A DNA stretch of 64,000 bases. Origin: Knoxdaviesia capensis (taxonomy: Eukaryota; Ascomycota; Sordariomycetes; Microascales; Gondwanamycetaceae). The stretch spans positions 3,523,541-3,587,540 of the forward strand of contig LNGK01000008.1 of NCBI GenBank assembly GCA_001510575.1, written 5' to 3'. The notes beneath the pieces were generated by a model. That model was not told the origin of the DNA, ran no database searches, and saw nothing but the letters and a program-made list of their open reading frames with translations. Positions 45,281 to 56,129 of this stretch are shown here, one piece after another (within the stretch, counting starts at the first letter, position 1; every line of letters starts with the position of its first letter). The position numbers were made by a program, and so were the translations under genes.

Positions 45281-47212
45281 CAGACGTGAACGCGACAAGC
45301 TTGACAACCTCAACGTGTGCCAAGTTTAGGGTACTGGAGTATATGTCAAGGAGGGTCGAGCCCAACCTAGAAAAGATCAACGGTGGGCTTTATCTAGTGA
45401 TCCAACGTCGCTGGAGAAGACAGAGAGGGAGAGAGAGATCCGGGGGCTGTTGTGCTGGCCTGTGAGTCTCTCCTTCAAACTGGTGGCTGTGCTTCTTCGT
45501 TCATCTGCCCTGATCCTGTTCTCTGTGCTGCGAGTGCGCATATAGCATGTGGTGAATGCATTCTCTCCGTCGGATACGAAATATACAACAGCCGTTAATT
45601 TCCTCGCCGTTAAGCATGTTGGAGTGAACAGTCTGCCAAGACGTGATCCTCCCCACGGATGCGGAGTGGACTGCTCATGTATTTCGCCCAGCTTGTTAGG
45701 AGAACTCGGGCCAATCCCTGCAGCCTGTGCCCTTGAATGTGGTTCACCCCCCGGGAGCTGAAAAAACAAAGTCTCCGGTTGCCTCCAGTATGCGCCTGGT
45801 TTAATATGGAGAATTGTGCATGTGGTCGGTTAACTGCACAAGGACAACGGAAGAAACTTCTTCCAAGTACCCTGCAATTTCGAAGGAAAAAGGTTAGCGT
45901 GTAAGTAGAAGCGAGGATTACGGGATAGGTAGGTTGGCTAGTTAAAGTTGAATCTGTCCGCTCAGCTTGGCACATCCCAAGTGTTGACTAGGAAAGGGGT
46001 AAAATCAGATAGCACCAGATCACTCACACGTTTCTGCAAATGTGCCTGTGTCGTACAGTTATCCGGTCGACTGGTTTCTGGGGTCGTAAAGCGTGTTCGA
46101 CAGTGTCGAGTGGTTGATATAATTTGATTTCATGGGCAGACCGACGTTGGAATAGTGTCGGTAGCATACTGCTAGTAAGCTTTGCGATGTCCCTGCAAAG
46201 TGGTTTGACAGCGGCGATATTCCCAATAAAAACGCAACTAAGGTGAGGAAAAGGCCCAATTATTAGTCGTGCTGGAGATTTGCCTTGAAGGGCAATCAAA
46301 GAGGATCCCGCCCAATGACCCTCTCATGACAGAGGAGCTGTGGGACCCGAGCTGCATTTGTGGTTGGCTGAAGAGGCCGTTTCCCTGGCGCGACTAAGTT
46401 GATTGTTGATTCCAGCCCCTGTGGAATTAATGTCATAAAAGAATCCTAAACTGCTTAAGGTTGGCATTAGTCGAACGAATGAAGCTAGACTTCCGGGTGA
46501 ATCTTTGTCCTGAATCTTCGACCCTCATCTGGTCGCAAGCTCGTATCCCAGTGGACTGCCGATATGCCAGCCATATGGAGTACAAGCAGAGTGCCCAAGG
46601 CCAGTGACACGCACCTTGACCCAACGATAAACTTGATAGCTGGCCAGCCGAAAATGGAGATCCTTTGGTACCGGTCGAATCGCGGACAAGTGAGGGGAAT
46701 GAATAGCCATTGGGAACTATCGTCGCAGTGACTCGGCTGTACGACGGGCGGGAAAATAACGCATCAGAGCATGTGTACGCAGGTTAAAAGGGCCCGTCCA
46801 TAGGTGCTGGCCGGTAGATTGAAGTTATCATTTGACGCCGGAGAGAGGCGAAGTAAGGTATTCGCACATAGAAGCAAGATAGTCCAGATAAGTGAGACCA
46901 GCAGAATAATTCCAAGTTGGAAGAACTCCATCTGGACGTCGTGGGATAATTTCTATGTGTTTAAGCCCTATCTTGTGTGTGGACTAGGCAAATTTAGGGC
47001 AGGAAAGACCAACTGGCGCACCTTCCAATATTCAAAGGGCAGAGTAGTTCTTTGAAGTTCCTTTCTCGCTGGCTCCTATCATTTTCCCTCATTGTTGGTC
47101 ATGAAATATTGTTAGCTAAATACACGAATTGCGCGATTATTGGATGTAGTGGTGAGCCCAGAGACCAAAAAACAGAAGCAACACAAAATTCCGGTCTATT
47201 AAACAAGACCAT

Positions 47213-47219
47213 AAAAAAA
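47213..47219 (-). terminator. Pol III terminator of the tRNA gene
   Basis: Seven A on the plus strand give a T7 tract on the minus strand, about 20 nt past the tRNA 3' end. That is standard for RNA polymerase III termination. Confidence 0.7.
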
Positions 47220-47238
47220 GAACAACTCCTCTTATGAG

Positions 47239-47310
47239 TGCCCTCACACAGATTTGAACTATGGACCTTTGCATTACGAGTGCAACGCTCTACCCCTGAG
47301 CTATAAGGGC
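47239..47310 (-). tRNA. tRNA-Thr (anticodon CGU)
   Basis: A 72-nt intronless cloverleaf. The acceptor stem GCCCTTA pairs with TGAGGGC (one G-U), with discriminator A. The D stem is GCTC/GAGC around AGGGGTA. The anticodon stem TTGCA/TGCAA encloses the loop CTCGTAA, so the anticodon is CGT and reads ACG (Thr). The T stem CATAG/CTGTG encloses TTCAAAT. CCA is not encoded, as in eukaryotes. A poly-T terminator follows. It stands alone between the receptor-like gene and the WBP4-like gene. Confidence 0.95.
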
Positions 47311-48090
47311 ATCCTTTGTTGGATTGGCGGAAACTAATTAGCGACTAAGAGGCCTGGTTAAACTCAGGTTAGCAAAGAAAGCTGCAAATTCATGTAGGGT
47401 TATCTAGGGTTATCGAATCTTGTCCCACTTATGTTTTTATTTTTCTTTGTCCAAGTATCCACACACACACAATTTTTGCTCTTCCAAAACTTCACCTTTT
47501 CCTTCCATTCATAAATCGGATCAAGAAGTGACTTCCTGGCGATAGCCACCTTCTTTATAGGCTCAGTATAGCTTGTAATAGGTAAGAATATCCTCTATCT
47601 TCAATATCATTCCCCTCAATCCGTTCAATTTGATGAAGCATCTTGCGTATAACCCAGCTCACTCAGAATGCACTCAGTGCAATGTTGAGAATGCTCGAAT
47701 CTACACTCTGATTTTTGACGCCCCCTATCTACCCTCTCAAGATGTCAGTCCGTGTCCGAGCATCTGCTAACCATTCACAATGAAGAACTGTAAACATATC
47801 ATCTAGGATCAAATCAAACCCTGCTGGCGTCTCGCCGACTTGCGATCGACCATCACCATCTCAGGAGTGGAAGCACTGGTCCGGTCCAGAAGCATTGGTT
47901 TGAGCACAGAGTGTTGGTTGTGTGGCCAAGTCGAGAAGTTGGGGGACAAGTTGGCACAGTACACCAGGTTTATCGAGCGAGGAAGACATGCTTATCCAGA
48001 GTCTCACAGCTGTAGGACAACGTAAGATATATATGTATAAAAATAACTGCGTCGTCAATCAAGAACAAGTCTCCTGTAATCCAGAAAGCT
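47311..48090. other. Spacer between tRNA and WBP4-like gene
   Basis: No gene is seen. It includes an (AC)n-like run near 47460 and the words AGGGTTATCTAGGGTTATC near 47396. Confidence 0.45.
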
Positions 48091-48957
48091 TCATTTCTGC
48101 CGTATATTCTTTGGTTTTCTCTTTCTAAAAATTGGTGTATCGCTGGGTATGCTCGCCAGAGTTTTCTTAGTATCTTCATCATCGTCACCGCCCAGCTCCC
48201 GCTTGAACGTCGAGTCATCCTCTGCCTTGATGCCAGGCTCCGCTTTAACAGCAGAGTTGGCATCTGGGTCAGCCTTCACGACGTGATCTTCCTTCTTGAT
48301 CCCCGATCCGCTGAGCAGTAGATCCAAAGCGCTGTTGTTCGACTCAACGGTCTTCGAGTCCCGGCCCCATGTGCGCGGCTTCTTCAGTAGTCGATGCATG
48401 TCCTCTTCCTGCTCTTTGTCCTCCTCCGTTTGTTCTCGTCGCTTCACACCAACCGCGCGGGCTTGGGTCTTTTCCATGGGGTCGTCGCTGATGACCCTCG
48501 TAGACGTAACTGTCCACTCTCCGGCGAGTGACAGATCTCGCCGTAGTTCTTCCGGTATCGAAACCCCCATCTCGACAAGCTGTTCGAGTTGGCGCTTGCG
48601 GTCAGCGTCGGATGTTTGCGCAGGGGGCGGCGGTGGTGGTTGTGGTCGAGGGTCTCGTGAGGGCGGCTTTGGTGCGGTGGTAGTGAAAGCAGAAGATGAG
48701 GACAAGCCAGCAGGAGCCGTGGTGGTGCCGGAAGAGCCAGAGACCAGGTTGTTCAGACGCTCAACCTCCCGCTGAGCGCGGTCCTTGTCCCTCTCCTCCT
48801 TGTCATGGTTTCGGTGGAGGTCTCGTAGAAAGCGCTTCAGGTTTCCCTGGTGCTTGCCGGTGGCTTCGTGGTTGGCACGCTCGAGGCCGGTATCGCGGAC
48901 ATAGATCGAGCAGTACTTGCACCAGTACTTCGGCGTCGACTTCCAGTATTCTGACAT
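48091..48957 (-). CDS. WBP4/FBP21-like U1-type zinc-finger splicing protein
   Basis: Single exon of 288 aa on the minus strand, starting at the ATG of MSEYWKSTPKYWCKYCSIYV. The N-terminus is a matrin/U1-C-type zinc finger (C13, C16, H30, H36; then GKHQGNLKRFL). This is followed by a charged helix (KEERDKDRAQREVERLN), a proline run and an acidic/basic tail with KPRTWGRDSK and KRKPKNIRQK. This order matches fungal homologues of the spliceosomal WW-domain-binding protein 4, which lack the human WW domains. A nuclear role in pre-mRNA splicing (tri-snRNP/complex B) is inferred from the family. Gene head lies 386 bp from HIRA in a divergent arrangement. Confidence 0.8.
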   Translation of the reverse strand: MSEYWKSTPKYWCKYCSIYVRDTGLERANHEATGKHQGNLKRFLRDLHRNHDKEERDKDRAQREVERLNNLVSGSSGTTTAPAGLSSSSAFTTTAPKPPSRDPRPQPPPPPPAQTSDADRKRQLEQLVEMGVSIPEELRRDLSLAGEWTVTSTRVISDDPMEKTQARAVGVKRREQTEEDKEQEEDMHRLLKKPRTWGRDSKTVESNNSALDLLLSGSGIKKEDHVVKADPDANSAVKAEPGIKAEDDSTFKRELGGDDDEDTKKTLASIPSDTPIFRKRKPKNIRQK

Positions 48958-49343
48958 TATGAAAGTTGAGGCGCGATGCAATATTGCTTGTCTCCAAATT
49001 TCGACAAAAACCTGAGTCAAGAATCTCAGAGAACGACGCCGATAAAGACAAGCGAACAGACTCAGCTCTAGGGCCGATGATTTACCGTCACCTTCTACTG
49101 TACTCTCGACCTTTATTTTTTTCTTGGGTTGCTTTTGGTTGGCGCGTTATGGCTTTGCCCATAAACTTTGTCCAACCACTAACAGATCGCTCTAGCTACT
49201 CCCGACGCGACGCTTCTCACATAATCTTTTTTTCCGTCATCCATTGTCCTCAATCTTCACCATCGCAGAATCTCATTCTTTTTTTCCTCTTTTCCCGCTT
49301 CAACCACAACATCAATGCTGATGAAGTAATTTCAACCTCCATC
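48958..49343. promoter_or_regulatory. Bidirectional promoter WBP4-like / HIRA
   Basis: Only 386 bp separate two divergent start codons, so the two nuclear genes share a promoter region. No TATA box is obvious, which is usual for housekeeping genes. Confidence 0.55.
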
Positions 49344-52300
49344 ATGCATATCATAAAGCCAGCTTGGCTGAGCCATAGCGGTATGGGACAGTCCTTTTTT
49401 TACTTTCTGGCGGGATAACCACTGTATCTGGCGGCTCTTAGTGGGCTGTTGCCTGCAAGCACCAAGCACTCCATTCCCGGGCATATACTCGCATTCTATA
49501 GGTGCGCGCGCTAACATATTTCCCGATGTCGTTCTCGTTTTTGTTTCGACTATCTAGGCGAACAGAAGGACTTTGAAGTCTACAGCTGTCATGTATCTCC
49601 CGACGGAAAGCGCCTGGCCACCGCTGGCGGCGATGGCCATGTCCGTGTCTGGTCCACCGAATCTATCTACAACTCAAACGACGCCTCGTATACGAAGCCT
49701 CGACAGCTCTCTCACATGAGCCACCACCTCGGTACTATTCACTCTGTCCGTTTCTCTTCGAACGGTCGCTACCTGGCCTCCGGTGCCGACGACAAAATCA
49801 TCTGCGTGTACCACCTCGACAAAGGCCCCGCGACCGTCCCCTTCGGATCGAATGAGCCTCCCCCGATCGAGAATTGGAAGACCTTCAAGCGTCTGGTTGG
49901 TCATGACAACGACATTCAGGATCTGGGCTGGTCGCATGATTCCTCGATCCTTGTTTCCGTCGGCCTGGACTCCAAAATCGTTGTGTGGTCGGGTCATACC
50001 TTTGAAAAGCTGAAGACAATCGCTATTCACCAGAGTCACGTCAAAGGTATCACCTTTGACCCGGCGAACAAGTACTTTGCCACTGCGAGCGACGATCGTA
50101 CCATCAAAATTTTCCGTTTCACGTCGCCCGCTCCCAACGCGACCCAGCATGACATGGTGAACAACTTCGTTCTCGAAACGACAATTAACTCGCCTTTCAA
50201 AAGCTCTCCTCTGACCACATACTTCCGCCGATGCTCGTGGTCTCCCGACGGTAACCACATTGCCGCTGCAAATGCCGTCAATGGCCCTGTCAGTTCAGTC
50301 GCCATCATCGAACGCACCACCTGGGTCAGCGAGATCAATCTGATTGGTCACGAAGCACCCACTGAGGTGTGCATGTTCTCGCCCCGGTTGTTTTACACCT
50401 TCAACCCGAACGACAAGGACGGCGGATCCAACGGCCACGCGAACAACTCCCTTGTAACGGTGATTGCGTCTGCCGGCCAGGACAAGACGCTGACGATCTG
50501 GAACACCAACACCTCTCGGCCCGTGGTTATTCTTCAAGACTTGGTTAACAAGTCCATCTCCGACCTGTCCTGGACCCCGGACGGACAAACTATTTTCGCC
50601 GCTAGTCTCGACGGTAGTATCATCGCCGTCCAGTTCAAGTCCGGAGAGCTCGGTTGGGTAGCAACCGCCGAGGAGAACGACAAGGCTTTGCAGAAGTACG
50701 GTGCCTCGCGCAAAGGTATGGGCATTGCCGAGGACATCGAAGGGTTGAATCTCGAAAATCACAGCAAAGCTGGAGAGTCTCGCGCTGCAGAGTCTCGCAT
50801 GGGCGCATTGATGGGAGACCTGCCCGCGGCCGCAGCAGCAACCAACGGAACCAAATCCAGTGCGAAATCCTCTGCTGCCACCAATGGCCAGTCTGACGGG
50901 TTGAAGGAGAAGGAGAAGGAGAAGGAGAAAGAAAATGGCAAAGAGAAAGACAAAGAAAAGGAGAAGGACAAGGAAGGTGGGGAGGCAGCAGAGCCGGAGA
51001 GTGCTGATAAAACTGCTGAAAGAGTCAAGGAGCTCAAGTCACGTGTGACCATTGGCAAGGACGGAAAGAAGCGCGTGGCACCTCTCCTGGTCTCGACCGC
51101 CGGCACTGGTCTCTCATCTCTTCCTCAATCTCAACTTGTCGGCTCAACCGCCACGAAATCTGCCCAGAACGACGCGCCGCAGTCAATACTCGATCTCTCC
51201 AAGCCGCTGGACGGACTTCCGAAGGGCGGCATTGCTGCAATTTTGCTCGGAAATAAGCGCGCGGCTCCCGCACCAGCTGAGGGGTCCGAGGAAGAGGAGC
51301 AGCCATCCAAGCGCATTGCCACTGGCCCCATTGCCATCATGACGAACGGAGTTGACGGCGCTGAACCCGCCGTTCCCGCCCCGCCGACCTATGGCGCGGA
51401 AGTCACCCCTGAATTTCTCCGCCCGGCCATCAGCAACCCCTCGATATCATATTCGCAAGTGCGCCTGGCGGTGCCCAAAGTGCGCTCCCATATTCTTCGC
51501 CCGCTAGAAAAGGGCGTGTTGCTGGGAGAGAGCACCCTCGAAGAAGCCACCAAGCTTGGCGAGAACGTCATCTTCGAAGCCCGTAACCCTGTTTCGCCGC
51601 GGGATCCCTCGCGTGTCACCGCCACCAAGCGCGGAAGCCTGCTGTGGCAGGATTTCCTGCCGCGTGGCGTGCTGCTCATCACTGGCAACCGCATCTTCTG
51701 GGCCGCGGCCTGTGAGGACGGCAGCGTGTACACCTGGACACCCGCTGGCCGCCGCCTCTTGAACGCGCTAGTTCTCGAGTCGCAGCCGGTGCTGCTGGAG
51801 TGCCGCGACCACTGGCTGTTGTGCGTGACCGCGGTGGGTATGTGCTATGTCTGGGACCTGCGCACCCAAACGTCGCCGCACGCTCCCGTTTCGCTGGGTC
51901 CGGTGCTCGAGCTCGCCACCACGTCTCTCAACCCCCATGCGGGCACTCCCGGCCCCGGTGTCACCTCGGCGCACGTCAACTCGACCGGCCACATTGTCGT
52001 CACGCTAACCAACGGCGACGGCTATTATTATAGCCGCGACATGTTCGTGTGGCAGCGGCTCAGCGAGGCGTGGTGGGCCGTGGGCTCACAGTACTGGAAC
52101 AGCAACGATTCGTCGATCAGCTCCCTGCAGTCGACAGCTGTCGGTCCCGTCTCGTCGTCGAACCCCGCTGCAATCTCCTCATCCGCCGCCGACAAGAAGA
52201 AGAGCGGCCCGGGCTCGGTTGCCGTCTCCGCAGGCGTCGTCCCCTTCCTGGAACGCCACACCACGAACGAGTTCCTGCTCAAGGGCCGCGCGTACACGCT

Positions 52301-52834
52301 GCAGCGCATCGTCAAGCTGGTTCTGGCCAAGGACGGCTTCGAGGGCTTCGAATCCAGCGTCAGCATTGCGCACCTCGAGAACCGCATCGCGGGTGCCATG
52401 CAGCTGCGTGCGGTCGACGAATTCCGTCTGTACCTGTTCATGTACGCCAAGCGGCTCGGCGCCGAAAGCCTGCGTGGCAAAGTCGAAGAGCTGTTGAATG
52501 CGATCGTCGGCGGGCTTCTGCGCGAGGGCGAGGCGAACGGTGTGAACGGTAACCAGGATCCTTCCGAGGGCGGCGTTGCACGCGGGTGGTTTGCGGAAGA
52601 GGGCGATATCTGTGGGTGGGATCGGATGGAGTTGTTGAAGGGCGTCGTGATGATTCTCGGTAAGTCTCCTATGTCAGTCGTGTGGTGGTTAGCCGTCGGC
52701 ATATAACTAACATCTCATATCCAGGCAAATACCGCGAACTCCAACGCCTGACTGTGCAATACGCCAAGCTTCTCGATCTCCCGATGAGCTCTACTTCAAC
52801 TGACGATGCTATGGACATGGACCAAGCATCGTGA
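49344..52834 (+). CDS. hir1: HIRA-type histone H3/H4 chaperone
   Basis: Three exons, 49344-49380, 49558-52659 and 52725-52834, 1,082 aa. The tiny first exon encodes MHIIKPAWLSHSG, the invariant HIRA N-terminus, and splices over 177 nt to EQKDFEVYSCHVSPDGKRLA. An ATG at 49716 would lack the first WD repeat. Residues 1-380 form a seven-bladed WD40 propeller (WSTES, VYHLD, WSGHTF, WSPDGNHIA, WNTN, SLDGS). A Lys/Glu low-complexity tract follows. Then comes a B-domain-like word, VTIGKDGKKRVAPLLV (near 508), the region that binds Asf1 in HIRA proteins. The C-terminal half is the Hira domain. The last exon ends with an acidic tail. It acts in the nucleus in replication-independent nucleosome assembly. 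No second HIR-complex gene is seen nearby. Confidence 0.95.
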
Positions 52835-54404
52835 TAGTCTGTACACTAGATTAGCCGCTTCCCTCTTCATATCACTTTTCTCTCTCCCTCCTCTCCTCTC
52901 CTCCCAGTCTCCTTCACTTCTTCTCACCTCTCTCTCTCCCTATTCAAAATCAGTCTCACATGTACCTCTTCTTATCCTCCCCTTTCTTCTGTAACTCCCT
53001 TTGTTCTTCTTCTTGTCTTTGTATTGGTTCTCGTTGGCGGGTTCCAGGCGCTCATGGGGTTCTTGGTGTCTCGGGTGATCTGCAGGCGTTGTTAACTCTT
53101 GGTGGCTGGCTGGGTTGGAGGCGATAGCGTTCCTGTGGACTCTCTTGATTTTTTTTCCTTTCTGGTTCAGGATGGACACTCCTGTTTTATATGTATCGGT
53201 TCGTTTCGATGGCCGTGTGTCAACTGTTTTCTCGCATCTTCCCGTGAATGAAGTTTCTGCTCTCCGTCCTGTGGCATTCTTATCTCTCCACATCTCAGAG
53301 TGAAAGTGTTAATACCCCAGTGGTCTCCCTAGCTTGACGTCCAGCGAGTCTCCAGGTCCTTGTGTGATCAGGATCCAACTCTTGAATCAGACAGCCCATC
53401 ACAGCCTGTTACAGCCTCGTCCCCATTTTCAAGCAGCTAACCACCAGTGATGGCCAGCTAGCAGTCTAGTATCAATCAGCCTTAAGCATTCCATCATCTC
53501 ATATCGTCAAAACTCACTAACCTAACGGATGAAGCCAGGCTCCGTCTCTTCAATCTTAAGGATGCTATCCTACATGGTCACGCCCATATCATGTAGAATC
53601 TCTATGAAGATTCCATCATAGATAGAAATCGTTATTCCTTTCAGCTCATCGTATCTTGTTCTTATTGAGTTAAGTCTGTTTTTCTATACTTCCAGTTGTC
53701 CCTATATATTTTATTTGTTGTCCAACAACACGATATGAAATTTGTTTATGCTTATCTATATCTGAGCAAGATGATGTTTACATAGTAGGAAGCCCTATGA
53801 AGTTATCCCGCCCTGCCTCTTCCTACACTCTGTTCTTAATAACCCTTAATGGCTCCTTCCCCAGAACTGCCCGCCTAAGTAAGTAGCCATGTGGGATCTG
53901 TTATGGTCAGCATGGCATTTCCCCAGATTTTGGCATGTATCTACCGGGGCACAGGTTCTTATCGGGGACTACCAGGGCGTGTTTGTGGGCGAGATGCTGG
54001 CAGTCCATCTATCTATCAAGGTGGGATGAATCTGATCTCTTGTTAACAACCGAGGACGAGATGATGGAGGGGTTTATAGGTATTTAGGGAATATCAGTTC
54101 CTCCCCCGTGCACCATTTTGTTTCATTTCTTTTCTCTCCTTCACTATTCCCGTTCACATACCTGTACCTAATCCTGCTCCCCATCTATTTTCATTCATCC
54201 CAAGATCTTCAGTCTCGTTAGCATTTGATCCTAACTGCTGATCTCTTATTACTTCAATTCCAAGGTTAGTATTCCCCTATTTCATAAATGGTGGCGTATT
54301 CTGGGAATTCTTCTATGTGTTTATCAATCATTATCTCCACCCCGTACTCCATTCTTTCAATGACTCTGTAAGACTGACTAGAATCATAACCTAAGAGGGT
54401 ATTG
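52835..54404. other. Intergenic region
   Basis: The first 470 bp are TC-rich and look like the HIRA 3' UTR. From 53500 to 54250 the sequence is AT-richer with no coding frame. It provides the promoter of the GT15-like gene. Confidence 0.45.
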
Positions 54405-56129
54405 ATGAAAATAATCATGTTTGGAGATTGGGGAATCCGTGGTGCCAGCCTGTTGATTATAGTCATCATGGGTTTACTCTTTCCTCTGAATGCAGATTCG
54501 AAGATCCTTGACGACAAGTCTCTCGAGCTCCGCTCCCGCCTCGTTGATAATGCCAACGCCTTCATCCTCCTCGTCAACGAACGCCACCTCGCCGACGTGA
54601 TCACCACCATTACCCAGGTTGAAAATGTCTTCCCCGATGGCACCACCTTCGACTGGGTGATTTACAGTGACCGCCGTCTCAGCAAGCGCTTCGAAATGTC
54701 GGTGGTTCACTTTGCGAACTCGCGCTGCTTCTTTGAGCAGATTTCCTCTGAGTACCTCCAGACCCCCGGCTGGGTTGATCCCTCTCGGTTCAACAGTGCC
54801 ATTGGAGCCAAGTATGGAATCAATGCCACTTCCAAGGGCAAGTATTCTCGGGGTTTTCACCTTGCGCGTTGGTCCTCGGGCCTTTTTGCCCAGGAGCCTC
54901 GTCTGCAGAAGTACAAGCGGTTTCTGAGACTCGAGCCCGGAGTAAGTCCCACCCCTATTTTGATGCTTCCCGTTTTAGCAACTGGCAGATCTCGTTTGCC
55001 TGTTTCTCTCCTTCTTACATCTTGACTTAGAGCCACGGTCACTGACTGTCCACTCTACTATCATCTTCGCCCTTAGTTCCAAATTTCCCCTAATATTTCT
55101 GTGGATGATCCGTTCACCATTATGAAGCAGAACGATATGATTTATGGTTTCAATAACTTGGCTTACACTTCGGGCCATATTGATCAGACTGTCTTGCTCG
55201 GCAGAACCCCTTCACCTGTTGCTACTGCTGATGAAGGACAACTTGTGAAGAAAGTCCCTAGCTCAGGAACCATGTTCTGGGTTCCCCCGATCCCGACAAC
55301 CTTTGAACTGCGGACAAAGGAGACAAAGGAGGCTGAAGTTGGACTTGACTATGATGCTATTCGTCATATTCAGAATAACACTTTCCCTGAGGGTGGCATA
55401 TTCACCAGTGTGGAGGCGATGCGCGCTGCCTGGAGCCCTTCGGAAATGGGCAGTCTCGACTTCCTGCGCAGTGCGCCCATGGTCAAGGCCATGAAGAGTC
55501 TTGACCAAATTGGTGCCTTCTTCTATGACGCGAACCCTCTTGTGAACAGCCAGTTTCAAGCTCTGCTGTCTTCCCTTGCCAGTGACTCTGGTCTGTGTGC
55601 CAAGTTCCAGCGGATTTGCACGCCCCACGTCGATAAAGACATCTCAATCAGCACCGTGCAGGCCATCCTTCAGCACGATCCGTTCGTTGATTCGCTCCGC
55701 CCCGGAATGTTTGTTTACAACAGGCCCAAGGACAACATCACCACGCCCATGCTCGGCAACCACATCTTCGTCGGAATTGACCACGGCTTCGAGCAGATTC
55801 AAGCCGTCCACGACTGGTGGGACACCATCGGCGCCAGTCTTCGCGAGGAGCAGGCCAAGCATTCTCTTATGGTCGGCTTCACCTGTGTCGATCACCGTAG
55901 CCAGCTGCTTCTCGGAGGCTGGTATGGCCGTGGTCACGGCCGGTTTGTCTCGGTCGACAGCCTGGAGGATGTGTACCAGGCAAAGATGAAGGTTGCCGCG
56001 GAGAAGGTGAAGGCGTACAAACGCTGGCGCGCGGCCAAAGTCCTGGGCAAGCGGGAGGTGGGCCGGAACCGCATGGAACTGCTGTATGCTCCCCAGACCA
56101 GCTTCTGGGAGTATCAGTCCTCTTTCTAA
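54405..56129 (+). CDS. Divergent GT15 (KRE2/MNT1-like) mannosyltransferase-like protein
   Basis: Two exons, 54405-54941 and 55077-56129 (135-nt intron, phase 0), 529 aa. A single N-terminal anchor (GASLLIIVIMGLLFPL) gives a type II Golgi topology. The first half follows GT15: NANAFILLVNERHLADVITT, FDWVIYSDRRLSKRF, YSRGFHLARWSSGLF and RLEPG, where the Glu of the R-x-E-P motif is kept. The second half is only loosely alike. WSPSEMGSLDFLRS fits the family's WSNFEIxxLDFFRS, with its Glu retained, but the family's RWGDAP segment is replaced by DANPLV. Classical members transfer alpha-1,2-mannose from GDP-mannose onto protein glycans. This copy may have altered specificity or be inactive. GMPPA and a nucleotide-sugar transporter lie downstream. 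Confidence 0.72.

Larger units (their letters stand above)
44921..47238. other. Intergenic region with a G16 tract
   Basis: The first 300 bp are GA-rich on the plus strand, a pyrimidine-rich leader for the minus-strand receptor-like gene. A run of 16 G lies at 45265-45280. No further gene is seen up to the tRNA. Confidence 0.45.
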
